This document shows, piece by piece, positions 1-10,403 of a DNA stretch of 64,000 bases. A model generated the notes under the pieces. That model did not search any database and was not told the DNA's origin. It saw only the letters and a program-made list of their open reading frames with translations. The translations under genes and the position numbers were made by a program. This DNA is from Nocardia sp. CC227C (GTDB lineage: Bacteria > Actinomycetota > Actinomycetes > Mycobacteriales > Mycobacteriaceae), in NCBI RefSeq assembly GCF_030767025.1, contig NZ_JASITE010000006.1, forward strand, positions 358,481-422,480. The letters run 5' to 3'. Every line of letters starts with the position of its first letter. Position 1 is the first letter of the stretch.

Positions 1-3000
1 CGGGCAGGCCGATGGGCACCGGACGGCCCGCCGCCATGGGTCCGGTGGCGGTGGCGGCGACGGTGGCCTCGGACGGGCCGTACATATTGTGCATGCGGCG
101 GCCCGCGCCCCCGCGCGCCCGCGGGTCGGTCCAGATCCGGACCAGTTCCTCCGGGCAGGCCTCACCGCCGACGATGACGGCCTCGAGGTCGTCCAGATCC
201 TCCGACGGCACGGTGCCGAGAGCGGCGGGCGTGATGAAGGCGTGCGTCACCCGCTCCTCGCGCAGCAGGCGCGCCAGTTCCGCGCCGCCGTACATGCCCG
301 CGGGCGCGACCACGATGGTGGCCCCGGCCGCGAAGCCGAGCAGCAGCTCCAGCACCGAGGCGTCGAAGCTCGGCGAGGAGAAGTGCAGGGTGCGCGCGCT
401 GTCGGTGACCCGGAACAGATGCATCTGCTCGTGGGCCAGCGAGGCCAGGCCCGCGTGCGTCACCACCACGGCCTTCGGTGTGCCCGTGGATCCGGAGGTG
501 TAGATGAGGTAGGCCGGATGCGCGATGCGCAGCGGGTGGTGCCGGTCGGCGTCGGTGAGCGGGGTATCGGGGAATTGGGCGCATTCGGCGGCCAGCTGCT
601 CGGAGCCGATGAGCAGCCAGTCCACATACGACTTGCGGTGGCGGCCCCGGCTGCCCGGCCAGTCCGGCATGGCGTCGCGGTTCTCCGGGTCGGTGAGGCC
701 GAGCATGGCCCCGGAGTCGGCCAGCATGTGCGCGATGCGGTCGGCCGGGTAGTCCGGGTCGATGGGCACGTACGCCGCACCGGTCTTGGCGACCGACCAG
801 ACCGCGAGCACGCAGTCCAGGGTGCGCGGCAGCGCGATGGCCACCACCACCTCCGGACCCGCGCCGTGTTCGATGAGCACGCGCGCCAACCGGTTCGAGC
901 GCTCGTCGAGTTCCCGGTAGGTGGTGTCGACGCCGAGGTAGCGCACCGCCACCGCGTCGGGCACCCGCTCGGCGGTGTCGGTGAGCAGCCGGGCCAGGGT
1001 CACCGCCGGTTCGGCCGGAGAACCCATGATGGGCACCAGTTTCGCGGTCTCGCGGACATCCAGCAGCGGCAGGTCGCCCACGGCGACACTCGGATCGGCC
1101 ACCCCGGCGGTGAGCACCGCGGTGAAGCGCCGGGCGATGGCCTCCACCGTGGCGTGGTCGAAGACGTCGGTGGCATAACCGAATTCGGCGGTGATCGGGC
1201 CGTCGGGCGCGCCGTCGCCGCCCGAGCCGGGCTCGTGCACGGTGAGCTGGAGGTCGAACTTCGCCACGTCCACGGCCATCGGCAGCACCCGCGACGACAG
1301 CCCGTCCAGGTCGATGCGCAGGTCCGGGGTGTTGTCGTAGGACAGCATGACCTGGAACAGCGGATGCCGGGCGGCGGAGCGCTCCGGATTCACCACTTCC
1401 ACCAGGCGTTCGAACGGCACGTCGGCATTGGCGAAGGCATCGAGGTCGGTATCGCGGACCTCGGTGAGCATGCGGTCGAATCCGGCGGCCGGGTCCACCC
1501 GGGTGCGCAGCACCAGGGTGTTGACGAACATGCCGACGACATCCTCGAGCGCCGGATCGGTGCGGCCCGCGATGGGGGTGCCGATGGCGATATCGCCGGT
1601 ATTGCACAGCCGCGCCAGCACCGCGGCCAGCGCCGCGTGCAGCACCATGAACACGCTGACGCCGCGTTCGGCCGCCAATTCGGCCATGGCGCGCCGGGTT
1701 TCGGCGGCGATGGTGAATTCGACGCGGCCGCCCGCGGTGGACCGCTGCCGCGGGCGCGGCCGGTCCAGGGGCAGATCCAGCTGGTCCGGCAGATCGGCCA
1801 GGGCCGACCGCCAGTAGGCCAGCTGCCGCGCCAGCGCCGAGGCGGGATCGGATTCGTCGCCGAGCAGTTCCCGCTGCCACAGCGCGAAATCCGCGTACTG
1901 CACCGGCAGCGGCGTCCAGTCCGGGGCGTGTCCGGCGGTGCGGGCGGCGACGGCGGTCATGATGTCGCGGGCCAGCGGTGCGATGGACCAGCCGTCCCCG
2001 CTGATGTGGTGCAGCACCACCAGGAAGACGTGCTTGTCCGAGCCGGTGGCGTACAGCGCCACCCGGATCGGGGCCTGGCTGCGCAGATCGAAACCGTAAC
2101 CGGCGTACTCGGTGGCCAGGGCGACCACGTCGGCGTCGGTGGCGTCGACGGGGTCCAGGGTGAGCGGTATCTCCGAGGCCGGGTGCACCAGCTGGCAGGG
2201 ACCCTCCGGCGTGTCCGGGAAGGTGGTGCGCAGCGTCTCGTGCCGCTCCAGCACGTCGAGCAGACCGGCGCGCAGCGCCGAGATATCCAGCGCCCCGGTC
2301 AGTTCCACGGCCAGCGGCATATTGTAGGCGGCCGCGTGCTCGTCGAAGCGGTTGAGAATCCACAGTCGCTGCTGGGCCTGCGACAGCGGGATGTGCCGCG
2401 GCCGCGGTCCGGCCACCAGCCGCGGCGAGGAATCGTCGGGGCCGTGGTCGTCGAAGTGCGCGGCCAGCGCCGCGACCGTGGGGTGCTCGAAGAGTTCGCG
2501 GATGGTGAGCGTGCCGCCCAGCGCGGCATTGATCCGGCCGATGGCGCGGGCGGCCGACAGCGAATTGCCGCCGAGGTCGAAGAAGCTCTCCCGCACACCG
2601 ATCTCGTCGACGCCGAGCACCTCGGCGAAGATGGCGGTGAGCCGCTGCTCCACATCGGTGCGGGGCACGGCCGGGGCGGGCACGGGTCGCCGCGAGCCCG
2701 CACCCGGATCGGGCAGGGCCTTGCGGTCCACTTTGCCGTTGGCGCTCAGCGGTAGTTCGTCCAGCGGCACCAGCACCGACGGCACCATGTAGCTGGGCAG
2801 GGTGCGCTCGAGGGCGGCGGTCAGCTCGGCGGTGTCCAGATCGGTGACGCCGGGCGCGGCCACCACGTAGCCGACCAGGTCGTCACCGCCGCGGCCGCGG
2901 CGGGCCACGCAGACCGCGCGGGCGACCCGGGCGTCCGCCAGCAGCGCGGCCTCGATCTCGCCGAGCTCGATGCGCAGACCGCGGATCTTGACCTGGAAAT

Positions 3001-5626
3001 CGCTGCGGCCCAGGTATTCCAGCACACCCACCCGGCCGACCCGCCAGCGCACCAGATCGCCGGTGCGGTACATGCGCGTGCCGGGGGTGAAGGGGTTGGC
3101 CACGAACCGGTCGGCGGTCAGCCCCGCCCGGCCCAGGTAGCCGCGGGCCAGCTGCACACCCGCCAGGTACAGCTCACCCACCACCCCGGGGGCGACCGGC
3201 TGCAACCGCGCGTCGAGCACATAGGTGCTGGTGTTCCAGATGGGCGAGCCGATGGGCACGTCCGTGGAGCCGGGTGCGCAGTGCCAGGCGGTGACGTCCA
3301 CGGCGGCCTCGGTGGGGCCGTACAGGTTGTGCAGCTGCGGGGCGTCCGGCCCGGAACCGAGGGCGGCGTGGAATTCGGCGACGGTGGCGGCGGGCAGCCC
3401 CTCACCGCTGCAGAACACCCGCCGCAGCCCGGTGCAGCCGCGCACATCGGTGTCGGTGAGGAAGACCGACAGCATGGACGGCACGAAATGCGCGGTGGTG
3501 ACGCCCTTCTCGGCGATGAGACGTGCCAGGTAGACGGGATCGCGGTGCCCGTCCGGGGCGGCGATGACCAGCCGTGAGCCGATCTGCAAGGGCCAGAAGA
3601 ACTCCCACACCGAGACGTCGAAGGTGGCGGGGGTCTTCTGCAGCACCACATCGCCGCCGTCGAGCGGATAGGCGTGCTGCATCCAGCGCAGCCGGTTCAC
3701 GATGGCGGCGTGACTCACGCCCACGCCCTTGGGTTTTCCGGTGGAGCCGGAGGTGAAGATGACATAGGCCAGGTGCTCGGCCCGCAGCGGGGCGCGCCGG
3801 TCGGCGTCGGTGATCGGGCGCGGGCTGTGCGCGGTCAGGTCGGCGGTGTCGATGTCGAAACGCTCGGCGGCGGGCAGATCCAGGGCGTCGCGGGTCGCCG
3901 TGAGCACGCACAGCGGATTCGCCTGCTCCAGCACCTGCCCGATGCGCTCGGCCGGGTGGTCCGGATCGATGGGCAGGTAGGCCGCGCCCGCCTTGACGAT
4001 GGCGTACATGCCGGCCAGCAGGTCGATGCTGCGCCGAATGGCCAGGGCCACCACGGTGTCCGGACCCGCGCCGCGGGCGATGAGTTCGCGGGCGAGGCGG
4101 TTGCTGCGCTCGTCGAACTCCGCGTAGGTGAGCGTCTCGTCCTCGAATTCCAGGGCGACGCGGTGCGGGCCGGCGGCGGCCCGGTCGGCGAAGAGTCCGG
4201 CGAGGGTGCCCTCCTGCCGGGCCACCCGGGTGGAATTCCATTCGCGCAGTACGCGGTCGCGTTCGTCGTCGGTGAGCACCGGCAGGGTGGCGACGCCGGT
4301 ATCGGGGGCGGCGGAGAGGAATCGGTCCAGGTAGTCGAGGAAGCGGCCGTGGTGGGTGGTGAGTTCGGCGGGGCCGTAGAGCCGCGGATTGGCCTCGAAG
4401 TCGATGTGGGTGCGTCCGCCCTCCCCGTTGTAGAGGTTGATGGACAGGTCCTCGACCGGGCCGGTGGAGATGATGTTGAGCGAGCCGACCAGGCTGCCGA
4501 AGCGCAATTCGCTGTGGAACAGCATGATGTTGACCATCGGCCCGAAGAAGCCGCGGGCGTCACGCGAGTAGCCGCAGTCGCGCCGGATGTCGTCGCTGCG
4601 GTAGCGCTGGTGCCGCAGCGCGCCGGTGATCTGGAGCTCGACCGCGCGCACGGTATCGGCGACGGTGCTCTCGTCGGTGAAGCGGATGCGCAGCGGCACC
4701 ACATTGGACACCACACCGGCCGAGCGGCGCAGCGCCACGGTGGTGCGGGCGGAGACGGGCAGGCTGAGCACCACGTCCTGGGTGCCGGTGACACCGCGCA
4801 CATAGCCGGCCAGCGCGGCCACGAACAGGGTGGAGGAGTTGGTGCCCAGGGTCGCGGCGGTGGCGGCCACGGTGTCCTCGAGCGCCGGGGCCAGCACCGC
4901 GGTCGCGAGCCGGCGGCCGGCGTCGGCGACGGTGGCGACCGCGCCCGCGGCGGACAGGGTGATGGGATCGCCCACGCCGTCGAGCTGTTCGCGCCAGTAC
5001 TCCCCGTCCTTGAGGAAGCGGGTCGTCTCGCGATAGCGGGATTCGTCGGCGTAGATGCCGGCCAGCGGGGTCGCGCGGGAGACCGCCGGTTCGGTCCGGT
5101 CCTCCAGCGCGCTGTAGATCTCCGCGGTGCGGGTGACGGCGTTCATCGCGCCGTAGCCGTCGATGACGATGTGATGGGCACGCGAGTACCAGAAGTACTC
5201 CGCATCCGCGATCCGCAGCACCACATTGATGGTGAGCGGATCGTGTTCGATGTCGATGGCCGAGCTGGCGTGCTCGTTCATCCAGGTCAGCGCGGCCGCC
5301 CGCGGGTCGGGTTCGGCGCGCAGGTCGATGCGCGCCCAGCCGGGCCGCCAGCCGGGGTCGACGACCTGGTGCGGTACGCCGTCGATCTCCGCGAGTCGCA
5401 CATGGCCCACCTGGGTTTCGGAGCCGAAGCGCTCGATGGCGTAGAGCAGGCGGCCGACATCGAGATCGCCGTGGATCTCCACGTATTGCGCGATGGTGAG
5501 CGGAATGTCGGGCCGGATGCGCTGGGCATACCAGAGGGCCGATTGCGCGGGCGACAGCGCGAAAGGTTGTGCCGAGAATTCACCAGAAGAGCATTGGTCG
5601 ACGCGATCCGTGGCCAATGAACTCAT
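1..5626 (-). CDS. Nonribosomal peptide synthetase, 5' part (C-A-PCP-C-A), truncated by window edge
   Basis: About 1875 residues are visible with no stop before the left edge. ATG at 5626 follows GGAG at 7-nt spacing. Domains in order: condensation (HHIVIDG near residue 150), adenylation ([10 protein letters not shown] near 623, YGPTEAAVD later), carrier protein (DLGGNS near 1017, Ser for phosphopantetheine), second condensation (HHISGDGWS near 1204), and a second adenylation (TSGSTG near 1710, MYGPSEATV) cut off by the edge. My reading of the first pocket is D-V-W-H-F-S-L-V-D, the serine code of EntF, and the flanking text ([17 protein letters not shown]) is also EntF-like. The second pocket reads D-A-L-F-I-G-M-V-A, which I cannot assign. 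A condensation domain at the very N-terminus suggests an acyl group or upstream aminoacyl donor. The product is unknown. Confidence 0.95.
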   Translation of the reverse strand, partial: MSSLATDRVDQCSSGEFSAQPFALSPAQSALWYAQRIRPDIPLTIAQYVEIHGDLDVGRLLYAIERFGSETQVGHVRLAEIDGVPHQVVDPGWRPGWARIDLRAEPDPRAAALTWMNEHASSAIDIEHDPLTINVVLRIADAEYFWYSRAHHIVIDGYGAMNAVTRTAEIYSALEDRTEPAVSRATPLAGIYADESRYRETTRFLKDGEYWREQLDGVGDPITLSAAGAVATVADAGRRLATAVLAPALEDTVAATAATLGTNSSTLFVAALAGYVRGVTGTQDVVLSLPVSARTTVALRRSAGVVSNVVPLRIRFTDESTVADTVRAVELQITGALRHQRYRSDDIRRDCGYSRDARGFFGPMVNIMLFHSELRFGSLVGSLNIISTGPVEDLSINLYNGEGGRTHIDFEANPRLYGPAELTTHHGRFLDYLDRFLSAAPDTGVATLPVLTDDERDRVLREWNSTRVARQEGTLAGLFADRAAAGPHRVALEFEDETLTYAEFDERSNRLARELIARGAGPDTVVALAIRRSIDLLAGMYAIVKAGAAYLPIDPDHPAERIGQVLEQANPLCVLTATRDALDLPAAERFDIDTADLTAHSPRPITDADRRAPLRAEHLAYVIFTSGSTGKPKGVGVSHAAIVNRLRWMQHAYPLDGGDVVLQKTPATFDVSVWEFFWPLQIGSRLVIAAPDGHRDPVYLARLIAEKGVTTAHFVPSMLSVFLTDTDVRGCTGLRRVFCSGEGLPAATVAEFHAALGSGPDAPQLHNLYGPTEAAVDVTAWHCAPGSTDVPIGSPIWNTSTYVLDARLQPVAPGVVGELYLAGVQLARGYLGRAGLTADRFVANPFTPGTRMYRTGDLVRWRVGRVGVLEYLGRSDFQVKIRGLRIELGEIEAALLADARVARAVCVARRGRGGDDLVGYVVAAPGVTDLDTAELTAALERTLPSYMVPSVLVPLDELPLSANGKVDRKALPDPGAGSRRPVPAPAVPRTDVEQRLTAIFAEVLGVDEIGVRESFFDLGGNSLSAARAIGRINAALGGTLTIRELFEHPTVAALAAHFDDHGPDDSSPRLVAGPRPRHIPLSQAQQRLWILNRFDEHAAAYNMPLAVELTGALDISALRAGLLDVLERHETLRTTFPDTPEGPCQLVHPASEIPLTLDPVDATDADVVALATEYAGYGFDLRSQAPIRVALYATGSDKHVFLVVLHHISGDGWSIAPLARDIMTAVAARTAGHAPDWTPLPVQYADFALWQRELLGDESDPASALARQLAYWRSALADLPDQLDLPLDRPRPRQRSTAGGRVEFTIAAETRRAMAELAAERGVSVFMVLHAALAAVLARLCNTGDIAIGTPIAGRTDPALEDVVGMFVNTLVLRTRVDPAAGFDRMLTEVRDTDLDAFANADVPFERLVEVVNPERSAARHPLFQVMLSYDNTPDLRIDLDGLSSRVLPMAVDVAKFDLQLTVHEPGSGGDGAPDGPITAEFGYATDVFDHATVEAIARRFTAVLTAGVADPSVAVGDLPLLDVRETAKLVPIMGSPAEPAVTLARLLTDTAERVPDAVAVRYLGVDTTYRELDERSNRLARVLIEHGAGPEVVVAIALPRTLDCVLAVWSVAKTGAAYVPIDPDYPADRIAHMLADSGAMLGLTDPENRDAMPDWPGSRGRHRKSYVDWLLIGSEQLAAECAQFPDTPLTDADRHHPLRIAHPAYLIYTSGSTGTPKAVVVTHAGLASLAHEQMHLFRVTDSARTLHFSSPSFDASVLELLLGFAAGATIVVAPAGMYGGAELARLLREERVTHAFITPAALGTVPSEDLDDLEAVIVGGEACPEELVRIWTDPRARGGAGRRMHNMYGPSEATVAATATGPMAAGRPVPIGLP

Positions 5627-6051
5627 CAATCACTCCGTTCTGCCGCTGTTGACGCAACTCCCCGAGCACCGCACCCGACACTGCGACTGCCACGCGCACG
5701 CGTGTAGTCGTAGGACGTGACCCACGCCCTATGATTCGGAGCATCCCGCCGACCGGACTGGTGGCGATCTCGAGTTGTCCGGCAACGAACCTCGTTGGCG
5801 GAGTGGATTATTGAATGGCTACTTCACCGCAAATGCAGTGAAAAGCACGCTCTAGCAGTATGAATACCGTTTCCAGCGAGAGAGATCAGCAGCCGTACTG
5901 TGAGCTAGCTAACAGCAGGTGACACTGCGATGGCGGGCTCGGCGGGCGTCCCTCATACGCACCGCCGCCGCGAACGTTCACGGTCGGCTCCGGCTCGGAC
6001 CGATCGCATCCCGCGCCGGGCACGGGCCACCGCGGGGGTGGAGCCGGATGG
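5627..6051. promoter_or_regulatory. Intergenic region upstream of the NRPS
   Basis: About 425 bases with no convincing gene, and less GC-rich than its surroundings around 5800-5910. It must contain the leftward promoter of the NRPS and the end of the lnt transcript. An 8-bp palindrome AGCTAGCT lies within a longer GTTAGCTAGCTCA (minus strand) near 5900-5912. It only weakly resembles an IdeR/DmdR iron box, so no iron control is claimed. Confidence 0.4.
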
Positions 6052-7746
6052 TCATCCGGCTGCGTCCTGGTCGGCCGGCGGCGCGGGGGTGGACGTTCGC
6101 CGGCGGATCGCTGCCGCCACGAGTGCGGCCGCGGCCAGAATACACAAGACGTACTCCGGCGCGGGGCCGATCCGCGTGGCGAGTGTCGTCCCGGTGCGCA
6201 GCGGCATTTCGGCCACCAGCGCCGCCGGCACGAACTGGGCGGTCTGCTGCTGAATTCGGCCGTCCGCGCCGATCATCGCGCTCACCCCGGTGGTGGCCGA
6301 GACCACCAGTGCGCGACCGTGCTCCACCGCGCGCACCCGTGACATGGCGAGCTGCTGGTAGGTCATCTCGCTCTTGCCGAAAGTGGCGTTGTTGGTGGGC
6401 ACAGTGAGGATTTCCGCGCCCGCGCGCAGCGACTGCTCGAAGGCGCGGTCGAAGGCGACCTCATAGCAGGTGGCGACGCCGATCCGCACCGCGCCGTCGG
6501 CCGCGGTCGGCACCGACACCACGCCGTCACCGGTACCCGGGACGAAATAACCGGCGCGGTCGGCGTATTCGGAGAAGTGCCGGAAGAACTCGCGGTAGGG
6601 CAGGTATTCGCCGAAGGGCTGGATGATCTTCTTGTCGTGGCGGTCGACCGGACCGTTCGCGCCGTCCCACACCATGACCGAATTCGTGGTGGTGCGATCG
6701 GAATTGACCAGCACCGCGCCGACCAGGATCGGAGCCCCGACGGCCGCGGACGCCCGGGTGATCAGGGCGGCGGCGTCGCCGTTGCGCAGCGGATCGATAT
6801 CCGACGAATTCTCCGGCCAGATCACCACATCCGGGCGGGGGACGCGACCGGCGGCCACCTCGCGGGCCAATTCCTCGGTGCGCCTGACGTGATTGTCCAG
6901 AACCGCGCGACGCTGGGCATTGAAGTCCAGGCCGAGGCGGGGCACGCTGCCCTGGATCGCGGCGACCGTGATCGGCCGGTTGCCGTCCTCCGGGCCGGGC
7001 AGCGCGGTCCGGAGGATCACTCCGGTGAGTGGAATGATAGCCACAAGCATTGTCGCGGGAATAATCAAGTTCCAGGATATGGGACGCCGTGCTCCCCATC
7101 TGGAACGACGCGGAGGGTCGGCCGACGGGTCCGCACCCGCCCGCGGCCGCCGCACCGCGAGCGCCAGCGCGGCCAGTCCGGTGCCGGTGAGCGCCACCAG
7201 GAAACTGACCAGCGGCGCGCCGCCGAGCATGGCGAACGGCAGGTACCAGCCGTCCCCCTGCCCGAAAGCCAGCCGCCCCCAAGGAAATCCGCCGAACGGG
7301 AAACTCGACCGCAGCCACTCGGTGAGCGACCACCCGGCCGCCACCCACAGCGGCCACCCCGGCAGCCGCCCGACCCACCGCGCGAACACGCCGAACAGCC
7401 CCACGTACACCGCGCACACCGCCGACAGCGCCAGCCACGGCACCGGTCCCACATAGATCCCGGTCCACGGCAGCAGCGGCAGGAAGAACCCCAGCCCCGC
7501 CAGCATCCCGTACCCGAATCCCGCCCGCGCCCGGCCGCTGTCGCGCACCACCAGCGTCAGCACGGCGATGCCGACGGGTGCGAGGAACCACAGCGTCCGC
7601 GGCGGAAAACTCACGAACAGCAGCAGGCCCGCGATGACGGCGGCCGACGACCGCGCCGCCACCGGATACCGCCGCACCGGATTCCCGACACGGCCGACCA
7701 CCCCACCGGAGCCCACCGCGTCCGTCACCATCCCGCCATCACCCAC
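6052..7746 (-). CDS. lnt: Apolipoprotein N-acyltransferase
   Basis: 564 residues. The N-terminal half has several hydrophobic membrane segments (about residues 30-250). The C-terminal part is a nitrilase-fold domain with the expected catalytic triad: E312 in VIWPENSS, K372 or K373 in RHDKKIIQPFGEYLP, and C427 in GVATCYEV. Lnt N-acylates the N-terminal diacylglyceryl-cysteine of lipoproteins at the membrane. A last membrane segment precedes a short polar tail. In mycobacteria lnt is fused to or next to the polyprenyl-phosphate mannose synthase ppm1; no such gene or domain is present here. The first ATG gives a 30-residue polar leader before the first membrane span, so a later start is possible. 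Confidence 0.93.
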   Translation of the reverse strand: MGDGGMVTDAVGSGGVVGRVGNPVRRYPVAARSSAAVIAGLLLFVSFPPRTLWFLAPVGIAVLTLVVRDSGRARAGFGYGMLAGLGFFLPLLPWTGIYVGPVPWLALSAVCAVYVGLFGVFARWVGRLPGWPLWVAAGWSLTEWLRSSFPFGGFPWGRLAFGQGDGWYLPFAMLGGAPLVSFLVALTGTGLAALALAVRRPRAGADPSADPPRRSRWGARRPISWNLIIPATMLVAIIPLTGVILRTALPGPEDGNRPITVAAIQGSVPRLGLDFNAQRRAVLDNHVRRTEELAREVAAGRVPRPDVVIWPENSSDIDPLRNGDAAALITRASAAVGAPILVGAVLVNSDRTTTNSVMVWDGANGPVDRHDKKIIQPFGEYLPYREFFRHFSEYADRAGYFVPGTGDGVVSVPTAADGAVRIGVATCYEVAFDRAFEQSLRAGAEILTVPTNNATFGKSEMTYQQLAMSRVRAVEHGRALVVSATTGVSAMIGADGRIQQQTAQFVPAALVAEMPLRTGTTLATRIGPAPEYVLCILAAAALVAAAIRRRTSTPAPPADQDAAG

Positions 7747-7977
7747 GGCCGCACCCTACCCACCGGACTCACCACCGGTGCCACGCACTCCGTCGCCGAC
7801 GGCCCCGCATTCGCTTCCTCCGCAGCGTATTCGGCAGGTTCGGAAGACCGCGAGTGCTCGATCCACGGCAGCGACGGCATGTCCTCCATCCACTCGACAC
7901 ACCTCGGAGGCCAGGGCCGCCGCCGAGCCCGGCAATCCGGCAGGCCACAGCGCGGCGACACCGGGCGGGTGGCGGTG

Positions 7978-9573
7978 CTACGCGGCATGGATGGTGACCC
8001 CGCGGTGCACGGTGCGCAGGCAGCGTGGGAGGGAGGCGGTGGGGTCGAGGGGCGGGAGGCCGGGGACTCGGGAGCGGGGGTCGGTGGACCAGCGCTGCAC
8101 GGAGTCGGTGGCGGCGGCGACCACCAGGTCGTCGGCCGCCCAGACCGCGTAGGAGGCGGGGGCGCCGGGGACCAGGGTGCCGCTGACGCCGTCGCGGACG
8201 CCGCCCGCGCGCCACGCGCCGCGGGTGGCGGCGGTGAAGGCGGCGCGCGGGGAGATGCCGTGGCCGGGGGTGCGGTGGTTGGCGGCGGCCCGCACGGCCT
8301 CCCACGGGTTGAGCGGCGTCACGGGTGCGTCCGATCCGATGGCGAGGGAGATGCCCGCGGCGGCCATGGCGGCGAACGGGTTGAGGGTGGCCGCACGGTC
8401 CGCGCCGAGGCGGGTGGCGTACATGCCGTCGGGGCCGCCCCAGGCGGCGTCGAATCCGGGTTGCACACTGGCGATCACGCCGCAGGCGGCGAGCTTGGCG
8501 ATCTGCTCGGCGTCCACCATCTCGGCGTGTTCCACACGGTGGCCGCGGGTGGCGACGGCCGGGTCGCCGAGTTCGGCTGCGGCGCGGGCGAATCCGTCCA
8601 CCACGATATCCATGGCGGCATCGCCGATGACGTGGAATCCCGCCTGGATGCCCGCTTCGGTGCAGGCGCTCAGGTGGGCGGCGACGGCGTCGGCGTCGAG
8701 GAAGGCGGCGCCGCGCGAGTCGCGGTCGGCGTAGGGGGCGCGCAGCCGGGCGGTGTGCGAGCCGAGCGAGCCGTCGACGAACAGATCTCCGCCGAGGGCG
8801 TGTACACCGAGGTCCTTCACCAGGGTGCGGGCCTCGTCGGCGGTGCGCACGGCCGCACCCCAGTACACGCGCACCTCGACACCGTGCTCGAACTCCAGCA
8901 GTTCGGCCACGTCCGCATGCCCGCTGATCTCGGGGCCGGCGCATTCGTGCACGGCGACGATGCCGTGGGCGGCGGCGTGGTCGAGGGCGGCCCGCCGGGC
9001 GCGGTCCCGCTGGGCGCGGTCCAGTCCGTCCAGCACGGCGGCCCGCACCCGGTGGTGGGCGTTCTCCCGCAACGGTTCTCCGCGCGTGAAGCCGGCGGCG
9101 GCGGTCACTCCGGGCACGGCGTCGAGCAGGGCGGTGGACACCACGGCCGAATGCGCGTCCACCCGGGTCAGGTAGACGAGGCGGCCGGGGGCGGCGGCAT
9201 CGAGTTCGGCCGACGTCGGCGCTCGCCGCTCCGGCCAGCGCGTCTCGTCCCAGCCGTCGCCGAGGATCGCGCCGTCCGGCCGGGTGCGCGCGAATTCCCG
9301 CACCAGTTCCAGGCATTCGGCCAGCGATGCGGCCCGCGACAGGTCCAGTCCGGTGAGGTGCAGGCCCAGCGCGGTGGTGTGCACATGCGGATCCACGAAG
9401 GCCGGTGCCACGAACGCGCCGTCGAGTTCGACCACCTCCGCGTCCGGGTGCAGCGCCCGCCCCGGCTTGTCCTGGCCCACCCACACCACGGTCCCGTCGC
9501 TGACCGCCATGGCGGTCGCGTCGGGATTACTCGAACTGTAGATGCGGCCGCCGACAAGCAACTGGGTACTCAC
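7978..9573 (-). CDS. Metal-dependent amidohydrolase (YtcJ-like, amidohydrolase family 3)
   Basis: 531 residues from a GTG start. The fold is recognisable from FVDPHVHTTALG near residue 64 (metal-binding HxH), VHECAGPE, FHVIGDAAMD and HRVEHAEMVD (His ligands), and IGSDAPVTPLNPW near the C-terminal third (catalytic Asp). Family members hydrolyse exocyclic amide or carbamate-like bonds, but most YtcJ relatives have no known substrate and none can be inferred here. It is divergent from fxsA and upstream of lnt on the same strand with a 231-base gap, so co-transcription with lnt is possible but not shown. Confidence 0.85.
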   Translation of the reverse strand: MSTQLLVGGRIYSSSNPDATAMAVSDGTVVWVGQDKPGRALHPDAEVVELDGAFVAPAFVDPHVHTTALGLHLTGLDLSRAASLAECLELVREFARTRPDGAILGDGWDETRWPERRAPTSAELDAAAPGRLVYLTRVDAHSAVVSTALLDAVPGVTAAAGFTRGEPLRENAHHRVRAAVLDGLDRAQRDRARRAALDHAAAHGIVAVHECAGPEISGHADVAELLEFEHGVEVRVYWGAAVRTADEARTLVKDLGVHALGGDLFVDGSLGSHTARLRAPYADRDSRGAAFLDADAVAAHLSACTEAGIQAGFHVIGDAAMDIVVDGFARAAAELGDPAVATRGHRVEHAEMVDAEQIAKLAACGVIASVQPGFDAAWGGPDGMYATRLGADRAATLNPFAAMAAAGISLAIGSDAPVTPLNPWEAVRAAANHRTPGHGISPRAAFTAATRGAWRAGGVRDGVSGTLVPGAPASYAVWAADDLVVAAATDSVQRWSTDPRSRVPGLPPLDPTASLPRCLRTVHRGVTIHAA

Positions 9574-9784
9574 GAGTCACCAGTCTGCCGCACGCCGCAC
9601 CCGTGCCCCCGACCAGCCTCCGGCCTCGACCGCCCCGTCTTCCGGCGCGGAACCGGACACGGACGCACACCCCGCCCGATGCCGCGCCGATCACGCACGC
9701 ATCGCCTGCCGCGCCGGGCTCTGCCTCGCCCCGGCCACGCGGGGTGCCCCGCACCACAGTTCCATTCGGGAGAAATTTCGCGCA

Positions 9785-9814
9785 TTCGGACGTTGTCCGG
9801 ATAGATCGTCCGAA
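9785..9814 (+). promoter_or_regulatory. Nested inverted repeats in the fxsA leader
   Basis: TTCGGAC at 9785-9791 and GTCCGAA at 9808-9814 are perfect 7-bp arms. Within them CGGAC-GTT-GTCCG (9787-9799) forms an alternative smaller hairpin using the same left arm. The element abuts the fxsA ribosome binding site (GAAAGGA, about 9813-9818). It could be an operator or a pair of mutually exclusive leader hairpins. No regulator is known. Confidence 0.4.
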
Positions 9815-9826
9815 AGGATCGCCCCC

Positions 9827-10321
9827 ATGCCCGCACTGTTGTTTCTCGTCTATCTGGTCGCCGAAGTCGCCACGCTGGTGGCATTCGGCCACCTCATCGG
9901 CGTTTTTCCCACGATCCTGCTGCTGATCGGCGGGTCGGCGGCCGGTCTGATCCTGGTGCGTTCGCAGGGTCGGCGTGTCTTCGAACGGTTCCGCCGGGCC
10001 GCGCGCGGCGAGGTCGACCCGGGTTCCGCGGTCGCCGACGGCGCGCTGGTCGCGGTGGGCGCGGTCCTCATGTTCGTCCCGGGCCTGCTCACCTCGCTGC
10101 TCGGCCTGCTGGCGCTGGCTCCGCCGACCCGCTTCCTGCTCCGCCCCGCGGTGGCCGCGTTCGCCGCGCGGCGTCTCGGCCGGGTGGCCAACACCGTCGG
10201 CCCGTTCGGCTACCGGAACGTGGTCATCGACCCGGACGGCGACATTGTCGACGCCACCGTGGTGACCGAGTGGTACGACGACGGCCAGGGCACCGCCCGC
10301 CGCATGATCGACCCGCGCTGA
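9827..10321 (+). CDS. fxsA: FxsA family membrane protein
   Basis: 164 residues. The start at ATG 9827 (MPALLFLVYLVAEV) is chosen over upstream in-frame codons because it follows GAAAGGA at good spacing and begins the family's conserved N-terminal membrane helix. Features: a first helix with the conserved E in LVAEVATL, a second at FPTILLLIGGSAAG, an RxxxRFRRAARGE loop, and a third hydrophobic stretch at GAVLMFVPGLLTSLLGLLAL followed by a PPTR motif. FxsA is a cytoplasmic-membrane protein known in E. coli for relieving phage T7 exclusion by the F plasmid; its normal role is unclear. Its place near lnt matches Rv2053c near Rv2051c. A strong hairpin follows the stop. Confidence 0.9.
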   Translation: MPALLFLVYLVAEVATLVAFGHLIGVFPTILLLIGGSAAGLILVRSQGRRVFERFRRAARGEVDPGSAVADGALVAVGAVLMFVPGLLTSLLGLLALAPPTRFLLRPAVAAFAARRLGRVANTVGPFGYRNVVIDPDGDIVDATVVTEWYDDGQGTARRMIDPR

Positions 10322-10338
10322 CCCGCACCTGCCCGACT

Positions 10339-10376
10339 CGGCCCGGCGGCGATCCACTCGGATCGCCGCCGGGCCG
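10339..10376. terminator. Bidirectional terminator hairpin between fxsA and response regulator
   Basis: A 17-bp perfect GC-rich stem (10339-10355 with 10360-10376) with loop ACTC lies 17 bases after the fxsA stop and 27 bases before the end of the convergent response regulator. It has no long T tract, which is usual for high-GC actinobacteria. Confidence 0.8.
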
Positions 10377-10403
10377 TTCATCTGTCCGTCGGGAGCCGTG
10401 CCG

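Noticed and set aside
89..2755. Long open frame on the plus strand opposite the NRPS
   Set aside because: Its sequence is rich in Arg, Gly and His with no domain, and the minus strand encodes clear C, A and PCP motifs. It is a high-GC shadow; similar long shadows exist opposite cobN (22815-25694), at 3674-5620 and at 43089-45164.
5895..5915. Possible IdeR/DmdR iron box upstream of the NRPS
   Set aside because: Only the central AGCTAGCT is palindromic; it lacks the TTAGG/CCTAA arms of a real iron box.
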